NCBI GenBank assembly: GCA_028706255.1
Contig: JAQWBS010000001.1
Location: 263,411-327,410 of the forward strand
DNA length: 64,000 nt
Reading direction: 5' to 3'
Source: Alphaproteobacteria bacterium
GTDB taxonomy: Bacteria; Pseudomonadota; Alphaproteobacteria; RF32; CAG-239
Part shown: positions 33,855 through 43,030 of the stretch, piece by piece
Layout of the letters: each line of letters opens with the position of its first letter
Position numbering within the stretch: position 1 is the first letter of the stretch
Translations under genes and position numbers: made by a program
Notes under the pieces: model-generated
What the model was told of the DNA's origin: nothing
Seen by the model: the letters and a program-made list of their open reading frames with translations, nothing else
Databases searched by the model: none

Positions 33855-34703
33855 TTATATTTTTCTGGCAATTTCTAAAAATTGTTGCGGGGTGAGTTCT
33901 TCCGCTCTGAGATTATTGCCAATTTTCAAGCTTTCCAAAATTTCTTCAATATTAGCAATAGATTTCAAGCTATGCCTAATCATCTTACGACGTTGTGAGA
34001 AAGCAACATTTGTCAGTTTCTCAATTTTAGAAATTTCTTCAAGAGTTAACCCACTATGTAACGGGCGAAAAACTAAAACTGTTGACCAAATTTTTGGTGC
34101 AGGCACAAAGCAAGTCGGGCTAATATCAAACAACTTGTCAATTTTGCATAAAAGCTGTGCCAAAATCGAAACACGTCCATAGTCTTTCGTCTTAATCGGT
34201 GCCATAATTCGCTCGGCAACTTCTTTTTGAAACATCAACGTCAGGCTTTCATATGCCTCAATCTCTTTCATCCAACCAATAAGCAAAGGCACAGAGATAT
34301 TATAAGGTAGATTGCTGACGATATGACGAGGGCTAGAAGCCAAAGCAATAAAATCTTGCCTCATTGCATCACCATTGATAATTTCAAGCCTGTCGCCCAC
34401 TTTATCCTTAATTTCTTGCATTATTGAAATGCAACGTTCGTCCATTTCAATAACTGTCAATTTTTCAGGAGAATTTTTCAAAACTGAACGGGTTAATCCC
34501 CCCGGACCAGGGCCAACTTCAAAAACATTCGCTCCTGAATAATCAGCTTTTCCTTGAACCTCAAGTGAAAGCTTAATGATTTTATCCGTGATATTAGAAT
34601 CAAGCAAAAAGTTCTGCCCTAAAGCTTTCTTTGCCATCAACCCATGTGCCTCAACGGTTGTTCGGAGGCTTGGAAGCATTTCTATTTTTTCAGACATCAA
34701 CAT
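33855..34703 (-). CDS. rsmA: 16S rRNA dimethyladenosine transferase RsmA (KsgA)
   Basis: 282 residues. Dimethylates two adjacent adenines near the 16S rRNA 3' end during 30S assembly. AKKALGQNFLLD, the SAM-binding NVFEVGPGPGGLT, NGDAM, catalytic NLPYNIS and the C-terminal FSQRRKMIRHSLK are diagnostic. ATG 34697 is an alternative start. It follows surA by one base; in most alphaproteobacteria pdxA sits between them. Confidence 0.96.
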   Translation of the reverse strand: MLMSEKIEMLPSLRTTVEAHGLMAKKALGQNFLLDSNITDKIIKLSLEVQGKADYSGANVFEVGPGPGGLTRSVLKNSPEKLTVIEMDERCISIMQEIKDKVGDRLEIINGDAMRQDFIALASSPRHIVSNLPYNISVPLLIGWMKEIEAYESLTLMFQKEVAERIMAPIKTKDYGRVSILAQLLCKIDKLFDISPTCFVPAPKIWSTVLVFRPLHSGLTLEEISKIEKLTNVAFSQRRKMIRHSLKSIANIEEILESLKIGNNLRAEELTPQQFLEIARKI

Positions 34704-34704
34704 T

Positions 34705-35751
34705 TTAATTTTTCATTTCCACAATAGATTTCTGACGAAGTTTATTCAGATATGAGCTTGCAAATTCTTCAAGTCTTTGTCCTTCTAAAGCCTTTTTAAC
34801 TTCTTCTTCACTCGGAAGTGCTTGTTTATCTTTTTCTGGGTCATAAATCTTTTCAAGCTTGAGAATATAATAATCATTTCCAACTTCAATTGGATCAGAA
34901 ATTTCCCCTTCTCTCATTTCAGAAACTTTTCTTGCTAAAACAGGGAAAAGTTTTTCTCTATCAACCCAACCCAAGCTACCACCGCTTGATGCTGTTGGCG
35001 CTTCAGAAAATTGCATTGCATAAAGCTCAAAACGAGGGTCTTGCCTCAAAGCATGCACGAGATCGCTAATGTTTTTGTTGTTTTTCTTTGAAACGATAAT
35101 TTCAGATAAGCGAAACTTTTTCACAGTCATATCTTTTTTGGCATAAGCAATAGCTTTTTCAATGTCTTTTTGATTTACTTCAACTTCACCATAAGACTTA
35201 CTTCTTACCAATCTTACCCAAGCCAAATCAGACTTCATTTGATCTCTTAAGGCATTCACATTAATGCCATTTTTTCTAAGTTCTTGCTCAAATTGAACCT
35301 TTGTCATACCATTGCTTTGAGCAAACCCTTCAACTGCTTCATCAACTTCTTTTTCTGAAATATTGATTTTTTCTTTCTGAGCTTCTTGAATTTTAATTTT
35401 CTCATCAATTGTATTTTGAGTAATTTTTGAAAAAATCATTTCTTTTGTTTCAGAATTAACAGGAATTCTTGTTGTCAAAGAAAAAGCCTTAACACGATTA
35501 TTAATATCGTCGGTCGTCACCATTTCCCCATTCACAATGAAGGCAATTTTGACATTTGTGTCATATCTATAAGGGGCAACCTTCGGCTCAACGGGCTGAA
35601 CAGGCTCAGGCATAACAACTTCTTGTTCTTCAACAAACAAATTAGAGCCTCTTGCTTGCATTTCAGCTTCTTGCGACACAAACTGAGCTTGCGCCTTCGT
35701 TGAGAACAAGCCAGCTAATACAAAGAATAGAACATAAAATTTCTTAATCAT
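34705..35751 (-). CDS. surA: Periplasmic chaperone/peptidyl-prolyl isomerase (SurA-like)
   Basis: 348 residues from ATG 35751 (AGAGGA upstream). Signal peptide IKKFYVLFFVLAGLFSTKAQA, a Pro-rich linker (EPVQPVEPKVAPY), a SurA N-terminal chaperone domain (IAFIVNGEMVTTDDINNRVKAF), and one parvulin PPIase domain (RLSEIIVSKK...FSEAPTASSGGSLGWVDREKLFPVLARKVSEMREGEISDPIEVGNDYYILKLE). It escorts outer-membrane proteins such as LptD, its direct neighbour 9 bases upstream. Confidence 0.93.
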   Translation of the reverse strand: MIKKFYVLFFVLAGLFSTKAQAQFVSQEAEMQARGSNLFVEEQEVVMPEPVQPVEPKVAPYRYDTNVKIAFIVNGEMVTTDDINNRVKAFSLTTRIPVNSETKEMIFSKITQNTIDEKIKIQEAQKEKINISEKEVDEAVEGFAQSNGMTKVQFEQELRKNGINVNALRDQMKSDLAWVRLVRSKSYGEVEVNQKDIEKAIAYAKKDMTVKKFRLSEIIVSKKNNKNISDLVHALRQDPRFELYAMQFSEAPTASSGGSLGWVDREKLFPVLARKVSEMREGEISDPIEVGNDYYILKLEKIYDPEKDKQALPSEEEVKKALEGQRLEEFASSYLNKLRQKSIVEMKN

Positions 35752-35763
35752 CAAAATCCTCTC

Positions 35764-38034
35764 TTATTTTGAACCAATACCACCCAAAGTTTTCAAGTAA
35801 AAATCAACGGTAATTTCAAAATTATTTTTATATTGTGGGTCATTTGAAATCTCTTTACTGATGTTTGTTCCCATTTTGAAACATTCATCTTCATAAATCA
35901 ACGAACCACCATATTCCAAAGTTCCACCATTTTTAGTTAAATCAATACGGTCATATATTCTTGCAGACCAATCTCTTGTAAGCTGTGACGAAATTGAAAA
36001 ATAAAGCTCACGACGTTCATTATAGTTACTAATTGAATAAGTTGCATCATCTTTTAAGTAAATATAACTCACATAAAATCTTAGCAATTTCGGACCAAAT
36101 GTTGAAGAAAGTTCACTATATTCTAAATTATAGTTCTTTCTGTTTAGTGCAAAACGATAGTTCACATCTAAATATTTGCTCGGATTTGCATAAAAACGTC
36201 CGAAATAATTACTCAAATAACTATTATCTTCACTATAATTAAGGAAAGATTCTTCTCTCCTCATCTTATAAGACTGTGCAATCAAAAGAGAGGTTCTTCC
36301 AAAAATATTTCCATAAGAACTCCAATTAACCCCATAACTCACACGACTTCCAGTGTCATTTTTATCATAACCCGCATATCTGTCGACATCTAAAATATTC
36401 GTATCATCAATTCTGACGCCTAAGCTATCATTATTCGGAATTTTATTTGCCTTATTCCCTCCGTTTGGTGCCAAAACACCCACCACAATTGGTTCAACAA
36501 TTTGTCTTGTTTCACCAGTGGCTTTCACAAAAGGTAACCGCCATTCATAAGAAAGTTGTGGGAAAATTCGTCCCACACTGCCATCATAATCATCACTTCC
36601 AGTCGCATATTGATAGTTGGTGATATAATATAAATCAGACTTAACAGAAGCCATTAATTTATGCTTTGCCCCATAAGAAGTAGTTCCAGGCAAAACCCAA
36701 GAATTTATCATTGAAATTCTTTGGCTTTCATCACCCTCACTGCGATAAATTGAAGCAAGGCCTAATTCATTTTTATTATAAAAACCATATTGATTCATCT
36801 CACCATAATGTTCATAGTTCACTAAAGGAACAACATATGGCTTTTGTTGTTGTCTTAAATCGTAACTGATTTGTTTATAGTAATATGACTCAATCCCTGC
36901 ATAATTTCGATTATCAAAGCGCTGAAACTTTGCTGAAGAAATTAGCCAAGCATCATCTTTTCCACGAAGCGACATATCTTTGAGATAGGTTCTATCTGAA
37001 ACATAATTAAAATCAAAGTCAGAAACCCATAAATCATTAATTTCATAATTACTTTTCAAGAAAAGATGTCCACGATCTTTATTCATAAGTTTACTATTCT
37101 TATCGTCTCTTAACCCGCTGGCACTAAACTTCAGCCTTCCAGAATAGAAATACTTATCATAATCAACTGCCATAATTGGACCAACTTTTGTGGAATATCC
37201 TGGGCTTAAAGTTAAGTTTTCATGGTCAGAGATATCAAAGAAATAACGACTCATCACCTTCATTCCAAAATAATTGCTTGAAACAAGCGAAGGAGACAAA
37301 AAGCCTGAACGTCTTTTAACGGTTGGATCTGGATGCGAGAAGAAAGGCGCATATAAAATTGGCAACCCTTTAATTTCAAGAAAAACGTCGTTATAATTCA
37401 CATCTTTTGCTTCGGCGTCATGCCTAATTTTTCTGGCTTTTAACTGCCATAACGGGTCAGAAGTCGCACACAAATCACAAGCTGAATAAACGGCTTTTTC
37501 CATTAATTTATTATTGTTTTTATATTTTGTAGCTTTCTTTGCTGCCAAGTGAGTTTGGTCCTTCATGATAATTTTAATATTATCCATACTCACTTCATCT
37601 AAATTCTCTCTCAGGTTGACATAATCTGAAAAGATGACATCTCCTTCAGCATTAAGTAAAACAACATTTCCCTTCGCCTCAATAATATCTTGAGCTTTGT
37701 CATAAACAACTTCATCTGCCTGAAGCGTAACACTCTCTCGAACAATATTCACATTTCCTCGAGCAATTACGACATCTGCTTGAGAACTGCTCTCAACTTC
37801 ATCCGCACTAAAATAAATTTCCTTGTTTTCTTTCTCAACTTTTTGAGATTTGAGGTTAGTAAATTCCATAATATCTTGCTTAGGCTTCACCACAGGAACA
37901 TATTTTGACTCTTCAATATAAGGTGTTTCCTCATTGAACAAATTACGTCTCACTTCCAAGCTTTCAGATTTCGCAATCAAAGGCATCGCGATAAAAGCTG
38001 TGGTTGCCAACAAAATGAACTTGTTTTTAATCAT
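35764..38034 (-). CDS. lptD: LPS-assembly outer-membrane protein LptD
   Basis: 756 residues. Signal peptide (about 1-23), N-terminal OstA/LptA-like jellyroll (IYFSADEVESSSQADVVIARGNVNIVRESVTLQADEVVYDKAQDIIEAKGNVVLL, about 70-125), then a large barrel from about 250. CDLC near 190 and a late Cys in YEDECFKMG could form the disulfides that switch LptD on. It inserts lipopolysaccharide in the outer leaflet with LptE. The start lies six bases after the lptF stop; surA follows. Confidence 0.94.
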   Translation of the reverse strand: MIKNKFILLATTAFIAMPLIAKSESLEVRRNLFNEETPYIEESKYVPVVKPKQDIMEFTNLKSQKVEKENKEIYFSADEVESSSQADVVIARGNVNIVRESVTLQADEVVYDKAQDIIEAKGNVVLLNAEGDVIFSDYVNLRENLDEVSMDNIKIIMKDQTHLAAKKATKYKNNNKLMEKAVYSACDLCATSDPLWQLKARKIRHDAEAKDVNYNDVFLEIKGLPILYAPFFSHPDPTVKRRSGFLSPSLVSSNYFGMKVMSRYFFDISDHENLTLSPGYSTKVGPIMAVDYDKYFYSGRLKFSASGLRDDKNSKLMNKDRGHLFLKSNYEINDLWVSDFDFNYVSDRTYLKDMSLRGKDDAWLISSAKFQRFDNRNYAGIESYYYKQISYDLRQQQKPYVVPLVNYEHYGEMNQYGFYNKNELGLASIYRSEGDESQRISMINSWVLPGTTSYGAKHKLMASVKSDLYYITNYQYATGSDDYDGSVGRIFPQLSYEWRLPFVKATGETRQIVEPIVVGVLAPNGGNKANKIPNNDSLGVRIDDTNILDVDRYAGYDKNDTGSRVSYGVNWSSYGNIFGRTSLLIAQSYKMRREESFLNYSEDNSYLSNYFGRFYANPSKYLDVNYRFALNRKNYNLEYSELSSTFGPKLLRFYVSYIYLKDDATYSISNYNERRELYFSISSQLTRDWSARIYDRIDLTKNGGTLEYGGSLIYEDECFKMGTNISKEISNDPQYKNNFEITVDFYLKTLGGIGSK

Positions 38035-38040
38035 AATCGG

Positions 38041-39153
38041 CTAATCCTCTGTTTTCTTACGACGCATTTTTGCCGGATTATAATATAAAAGCAAATAAAG
38101 AGCGATTAAAAGAGGCACAAAAAGATTGGCATAATAAAGCGATAACAAAGAAATATTCTTCGCTGCCATATTTGTATAAGCCAAATCACCCGATTGAATC
38201 AGAACCATCACAGCTGTTGATAAGCAAATAATTTTCACTTGTCCACGACGATTAAAATTGCCAACAATCAACCCAGTGCAAGCAATTAATGCAAAGAGCA
38301 GATTATATAACGACGCACTTAGCCTTTTATTTCCCTCAACAAAAAACTTATTTCTTTCTTTTTCAGTCAAACTTTTATCCTTATAAGACAAAAGAAGTTC
38401 TCCTAAAGTTTTCTCTCTTGCTTTCTCATCTTTCTTCTTCGCAGAACCAAAATTTCCAAAATCAACAGAATACCTGTCAAATGAAACAGAAACAAACTGA
38501 TTGGTGCGTTCATTAATTTCTTGTCTAACGCCATTAATTAAAATAATACGAGGACCTTCATCCGTATAAACCACACGTCCTTTTTCAGCAGAAACAGTGC
38601 TTCTGACTTTATCTTTACGATCATCATTAATCAAAATGCCAGAAACTGAACCATCTTTTTCATGAGAGGTGATAAAAATTGTGAAATTATTTTGAAGCGT
38701 ATTAAATTCGCCAGACTTAAACATTAAATGTGAAACATTATTTTTAACTTTCCATTCCAACTCACTAAAAGCTTTTTCAGCACTTGGAATTCCAACATTA
38801 CTCACATAAAAACAAAAAAGAGAAATTACTAAACCAAAATAAATGGTTGGCTTAGCAATTTGAAAATGACTAACCCCTGCGGCTTTAACCACCACAAGTT
38901 CTCTGTCAGACAACATTTTATTATAAACAAACAAAGTGGCAATAAACACTGCAATCGGTGAGATAATGGCAAACAAACGAGGCATAAGCAATGAAGTAAG
39001 CTCCAAAAAAATGCTCACAGGAAGCCCTTTATTGGTGATTAATTCAACAAACCTTAAAGACTGTGTAAGCCAAAGAATAGACATTAAGGAAAATGTCACT
39101 AAAAGGAAGCTCACAGTCAATTGTTTGACGATATATAAATTCAATTTTTTCAT
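38041..39153 (-). CDS. lptF: LPS export ABC transporter permease LptF
   Basis: 370 residues, YjgP/YjgQ family. N-terminal membrane segments with SILWLTQSLRFVELITNKGLPVSIFLELTSLL and YNKMLSDRELVVVKAAGVSHFQIAKP (the coupling region to LptB), a periplasmic beta-jellyroll (about 135-250), then three C-terminal membrane segments. SLRFVELITNKG favours LptF over LptG. The usual adjacent lptG is absent: lptD follows directly. A perfect TATAAT (39162-39167) ends eight bases before ATG, with no ribosome site, so the mRNA may be nearly leaderless. Confidence 0.9.
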   Translation of the reverse strand: MKKLNLYIVKQLTVSFLLVTFSLMSILWLTQSLRFVELITNKGLPVSIFLELTSLLMPRLFAIISPIAVFIATLFVYNKMLSDRELVVVKAAGVSHFQIAKPTIYFGLVISLFCFYVSNVGIPSAEKAFSELEWKVKNNVSHLMFKSGEFNTLQNNFTIFITSHEKDGSVSGILINDDRKDKVRSTVSAEKGRVVYTDEGPRIILINGVRQEINERTNQFVSVSFDRYSVDFGNFGSAKKKDEKAREKTLGELLLSYKDKSLTEKERNKFFVEGNKRLSASLYNLLFALIACTGLIVGNFNRRGQVKIICLSTAVMVLIQSGDLAYTNMAAKNISLLSLYYANLFVPLLIALYLLLYYNPAKMRRKKTED

Positions 39154-39231
39154 AGTAAACGATTATATACAAGATTTATAAGATTAATACTAATAAAATT
39201 AAGATATTACAAGATATTTTCAAAGCAAGTC

Positions 39232-40137
39232 CTAAGTTTTCTTGTTTGCCAAAGGGTGTTTTGACTTCACAATTTCCATTAATCTATCAGAAACAATATG
39301 CGTATATATCTGCGTGGTTGAAATATCTTCATGTCCTAACATCTTCTGCACACTGCGTAAATCTGCATCATTATTAAGCAAATGCGTTGCAAAAGAGTGA
39401 CGCAACACATGGGGAGAAACCCTTGAAGGAGGAAACCCCATCAAAACTGCCAAATTTTTAATATTTTTAAAGAAAGCATCTCGAGTGATGTGCCCAGAAG
39501 TTGAACGAATGGAAGGAAAAAGCCAAACAGATTTTCGACCCTCTTTGACAAATGCCTCTCTAAAATTGAAATATCCTAAAACACTTTTAAGTGTTGGTTC
39601 TGCCACGGGAATAATTCGTTCCTTACTGCCTTTTCCTTTAACCAAAATTTGTTTTTTATCAAAATTGATAGCATTTTCAGGCAAACTAACTAATTCAGAA
39701 ACTCTCAATCCACAAGCATACATCAGCTCCAACATCACAGACATTCTACGATGTGCAAGCTCATCTCGGCTTTGAGCAAACTCAATCATTTCTCGCATTT
39801 CCTCTTGCGTCAAAAATTTAGGCAAAGGCTTGTCAAGTTTTGGGGAAGAAAGATAACTTGCTGGGTTCTCTTTAATTTCTTTTTCTGAAAATAAGAACTT
39901 AAAAAATTCCCGAACGGTTGAAATTTTTCGGGAGATTGATTTTGCAGAATATTTCATCTGGCTGAGTGTTTGAACATATTTTGATAAATCTTCTTTGGAA
40001 ATTTCTTTAACAGTTTTCTGTTGCATAATCTCAAAAAACTGCTCCATATCCACCTCATAAGCAGAAATCGTATTTGAAGCAGCGCCTTTCTCAGCAGACA
40101 TCATTTCCAAGAAAATTTTAATCAGATTATTTTGCAT
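39232..40137 (-). CDS. xerD: Tyrosine recombinase, XerD type
   Basis: 301 residues. SAM-like N-terminal core-binding domain (AASNTISAYEVDMEQFFEIM), catalytic domain with Arg in YACGLRVSELVSLP, Lys in VKGKGSKERIIPV, HVLRHSFATHLLNN (His-x-x-Arg), LGHEDISTTQIYTHI (His and nucleophilic Tyr). With XerC and FtsK it resolves chromosome dimers at dif. No flanking phage genes, so it is the housekeeping recombinase. It starts right after the stop of a small membrane protein. Confidence 0.93.
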   Translation of the reverse strand: MQNNLIKIFLEMMSAEKGAASNTISAYEVDMEQFFEIMQQKTVKEISKEDLSKYVQTLSQMKYSAKSISRKISTVREFFKFLFSEKEIKENPASYLSSPKLDKPLPKFLTQEEMREMIEFAQSRDELAHRRMSVMLELMYACGLRVSELVSLPENAINFDKKQILVKGKGSKERIIPVAEPTLKSVLGYFNFREAFVKEGRKSVWLFPSIRSTSGHITRDAFFKNIKNLAVLMGFPPSRVSPHVLRHSFATHLLNNDADLRSVQKMLGHEDISTTQIYTHIVSDRLMEIVKSKHPLANKKT

Positions 40138-40281
40138 TTATTTTTTCAAAAAAACATTTTCCATCTGTTCTTCAACATGCTCAACTTTAATCGGCAAGTC
40201 TCTAGAAACTGCGAAAATAACAACGAGCAAGAAGACTAATCCTAAAATGTAAAAAATTTTTTTTGATTTTTTTTGTCTCAT
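40138..40281 (-). CDS. Small single-pass membrane protein upstream of xerD
   Basis: 47 residues: a basic start (MRQKKSKK), one membrane helix (IFYILGLVFLLVVIFAVS), then a short tail RDLPIKVEHVEEQMENVFLKK. Its TAA directly precedes the xerD ATG, so the two are coupled. The layout (helix, then a short P/V/E-rich tail) recalls short conserved proteins near xerD in other alphaproteobacteria, from memory only. AAGG lies about 10 bases before ATG 40281. Function unknown. Confidence 0.65.
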   Translation of the reverse strand: MRQKKSKKIFYILGLVFLLVVIFAVSRDLPIKVEHVEEQMENVFLKK

Positions 40282-40353
40282 GATGTATAAACCTTATTAA
40301 GTTAGTTTAAATTGAAATTATATAGTATGTAACATAATCTATAAGAAATTAAA

Positions 40354-40902
40354 ATGCAAAAAATAAATAAAATTGTCCTCCTTGTAGGGCTAATGGGTAG
40401 CGGCAAGACCAGTGTTGGCAAAAGACTGGCAAAAAAATTAAAACTCCCCTTTCTAGACGGTGATCAAGAAATTGAGAGAGCCGCAGGGCTTTCGCTTGTT
40501 GACGTGTTGAAATGTTTCGGGGAAGAAGAATATCGTGCGGGAGAAGCTCGTGTAATGAAACGATTGCTTCAAGGTGAACCTTCAGTGCTTGCTTCAGGCG
40601 GTGGGTCGTTTGTAGCAGAACAAACACGTGAAATTGCCAAAAATAATGCCATCACGATTTGGCTCAAAGCTGACATTGACACGCTTTATAATCGAACAGC
40701 TGGCAGAAAGCACCGTCCATTTTTAACAGAAAGTGACAATCTTCTTAAAAACAAATTAGAAAAATATATCCATGAAGAATATCCTTACTATTCTGAAGCA
40801 GATATTATTGTTGAAACAAAAGAAGAACTGGTTGATAACACAGTTAATCGAGTGATTGACTCAATTTTTGAATTCATTAAGAAGGAAAATAAAGAATTAT
40901 GA
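40354..40902 (+). CDS. aroK: Shikimate kinase
   Basis: 182 residues. Phosphorylates shikimate in aromatic amino-acid synthesis. Walker A LLVGLMGSGKTSVGKRLA, the shikimate-binding FLDGDQEIERAAG (DxD), GGGSF and the lid AGRKHRPFL are present. aroB, which usually follows, is missing; the next gene overlaps by 4 bases (ATGA). Confidence 0.94.
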   Translation: MQKINKIVLLVGLMGSGKTSVGKRLAKKLKLPFLDGDQEIERAAGLSLVDVLKCFGEEEYRAGEARVMKRLLQGEPSVLASGGGSFVAEQTREIAKNNAITIWLKADIDTLYNRTAGRKHRPFLTESDNLLKNKLEKYIHEEYPYYSEADIIVETKEELVDNTVNRVIDSIFEFIKKENKEL

Positions 40903-42155
40903 TAAGCGCTTCCATTGCCGTCTTTCTTTTACTCTGTCTTTCTGCTTTTTTCTCTGGTTCAGAAACCTCTTTAACGGGGGCTTCTAAAGCTTATATGCTT
41001 GATAAGGAAAAGAATGAAGACAGTTCACGCGCCAAAATCATCAACAAACTCTTTGAAAAAAGAGACAACATCATCATCACCACCCTCCTCGGCTCAAACT
41101 TAGCCAACACTTTAGCAACCTCTCTTTCAACCAGCATTTTAATTTCAATGTTCGGCAATGAAGGTGTTGCTTATGCCACAATCATTATGACGGTTTTGGT
41201 GTTGATTTATACAGATATGCTTCCAAAAACTTATGCGGTGAGAAATGCTAATAAAATGGCACTTTTTGTTGCACCTTTCATTAAGTTTTTTGTCATCATC
41301 TTTAGCCCGTTGGTTTACGTGCTTCAGGTGATTGCAAAATTCACCTTCAAGGCTTTTGGCTTAAAAAACACAGACAATGACGAACAAATGGCAATCTCTG
41401 AAATCAGAGGGGCAATCAATATGTATGACGGCATCGAGATTAAAGAAGAAAAAGAAATGCTTAAAAGTGTTTTGGATCTTGCTGATGTTGAAGTCTATGA
41501 TGTTATGAATCACCGTAAGAATTTGTTTTCACTTGATATTAATCTTCCAACAGAAGAAAAAATCAAAGCCTTGCAGAAATGTCCATATTCTCGTGTGCCG
41601 CTTTATCAAGAGAAAAAAGACAACATTGTCGGCGTTTTAATCGTTAAAAACTTTCTTAAAGAATGCGTCAAAAAAAGCGATGACCTCTCAAAAGTTAATC
41701 TTGAAAAAGCCATGATAAAACCTTGGTTTATTCCAGATAATACCAATCTTTTGCAACAGCTTAAATCCTTCAAAGACCGTCGTGAACATTTTGCAATTGT
41801 CATTGATGAATATGGCTTAATTCAGGGAATTGTTACCTTAGAAGACATTCTTGAAGAAATTGTCGGCGACATTAACGACGAAAGCGACGTTGTTTCTCCG
41901 CAAAACAGCTCCATTAAACAAATTGGAAACAGCTTCATTGTTGATGGCGAAACCACAATTCGTGACCTTAACCGTCAAAATGGCTGGGAAATTAGTGACG
42001 ATAACATGGTCACAATCGCTGGATATTTAATTGATATGACAAGATCTCTGCCAAAAGTTGGGCAAAAATTCATCTTTGACAATTTCAAATTCGAAATTAT
42101 GGAAAGAAAGAAAAATCAAATTAGCTCAATCAAAATTACTAAGTTGAAAAACTAA
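40899..42155 (+). CDS. CNNM/HlyC-CorC family transporter-like protein
   Basis: 418 residues. An N-terminal DUF21/CNNM membrane domain (about 1-150, with FFSGSETSLTGASKA and NTLATSLSTSILISMFG), two CBS domains (about 190-320: VYDVMNHRKNLFSLD and HFAIVIDEYGLIQGIVTLEDILEEIVGDI), and a C-terminal CorC/HlyC domain (SFIVDGETTIRDLNRQNGW). Proteins of this class take part in magnesium or cobalt efflux/homeostasis. Coupled to aroK, an alphaproteobacterial arrangement. Confidence 0.9.
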   Translation: MISASIAVFLLLCLSAFFSGSETSLTGASKAYMLDKEKNEDSSRAKIINKLFEKRDNIIITTLLGSNLANTLATSLSTSILISMFGNEGVAYATIIMTVLVLIYTDMLPKTYAVRNANKMALFVAPFIKFFVIIFSPLVYVLQVIAKFTFKAFGLKNTDNDEQMAISEIRGAINMYDGIEIKEEKEMLKSVLDLADVEVYDVMNHRKNLFSLDINLPTEEKIKALQKCPYSRVPLYQEKKDNIVGVLIVKNFLKECVKKSDDLSKVNLEKAMIKPWFIPDNTNLLQQLKSFKDRREHFAIVIDEYGLIQGIVTLEDILEEIVGDINDESDVVSPQNSSIKQIGNSFIVDGETTIRDLNRQNGWEISDDNMVTIAGYLIDMTRSLPKVGQKFIFDNFKFEIMERKKNQISSIKITKLKN

Positions 42156-43030
42156 GATTTGCTTGCAAAAATGTCACAATAAATTGAGAAGAACTCAAAG
42201 AGTTTCCGACTAGGAGCGTCCTGATATTTTGCAAACAAAATTTCCGGATGCCACTGCACACCCAAAGCAAGAGAAGGATAATCAACCAATTCAATCGCCT
42301 CAACAATTTTTTGAGGGCTTGTTGCTGAAACACGCAATAAATTTTTAACGAGAGAAGTTGATTTTAATGTCAAAGCCTCACTATGGTTAGAGTTTACCTC
42401 AATTTCTTCTTGTCCAATTGCTTTATATAAAAGAGAACTTTTATCAATCAAAACTTTGTGCGCATAATTATGTCTGTCTTGAGGTTTATGAACTTCTGTC
42501 ACGCCTGTTTCAGATGTTAAATTATGATGCATTCTTAACCCATTTTTAGAAGCCCGAGCACCACTCATCATCTGCATTCCACCGCAAACACCTAAAATTG
42601 GAAGTCCTTGCTTAAAAGCCTCCTTACAAGCATTAAGATAAGCTTTTGCTCTTCTATCTGTTTTATGTTCAACTTTCATTTCATACCACTCAGCTGGTGA
42701 ATCAAAAAAACCCCCAGGGAGAACCAAGCCTTGAATAGAATTCATCTGTTCAGCTGTTTTTTCATAAGTAAGAAAACGAACCTCTAAGCCCACTGCCAAA
42801 AGTGAATAGAGAAAATATTGATTAATGGAATAATCATTACCATCTCGACCAAGCAAAAAACCAACGGTTGATTTCACTTTCTGCTTATCATAGCCAGAAA
42901 AAATGCTTTTTTTATCTTCTTCTTTTAGAAAAACTTCAATTTTTGAAGAAGGGTCAATTAACTTCTCATCAATACCATAAGATACATAAGACGTTCCTTC
43001 ATATTGCTTCTTTTCTAAAAAATATGCCAT
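42152..43030 (-). CDS. Class I glutamine amidotransferase-like hydrolase (peptidase C26, PuuD-like)
   Basis: 292 residues. GLVLPGGFFDSP, the nucleophile elbow GVCGGMQMMSG, NSNHSEAL, and VQWHPE with catalytic His are those of gamma-glutamyl hydrolases such as PuuD. A preceding segment of about 60 residues is atypical. It probably cleaves a gamma-glutamyl amide in the cytoplasm. The start immediately follows the ADP-dependent kinase stop, so the two are translated together, an unusual partnership. The stop overlaps the convergent corC-type gene by 4 bases. Confidence 0.8.
   Translation of the reverse strand: MAYFLEKKQYEGTSYVSYGIDEKLIDPSSKIEVFLKEEDKKSIFSGYDKQKVKSTVGFLLGRDGNDYSINQYFLYSLLAVGLEVRFLTYEKTAEQMNSIQGLVLPGGFFDSPAEWYEMKVEHKTDRRAKAYLNACKEAFKQGLPILGVCGGMQMMSGARASKNGLRMHHNLTSETGVTEVHKPQDRHNYAHKVLIDKSSLLYKAIGQEEIEVNSNHSEALTLKSTSLVKNLLRVSATSPQKIVEAIELVDYPSLALGVQWHPEILFAKYQDAPSRKLFEFFSIYCDIFASKS

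Noticed and set aside
39232-40137. Phage or integron integrase
   Set aside because: Length, motifs and housekeeping context fit XerD; no attachment-site repeats or phage genes are near.
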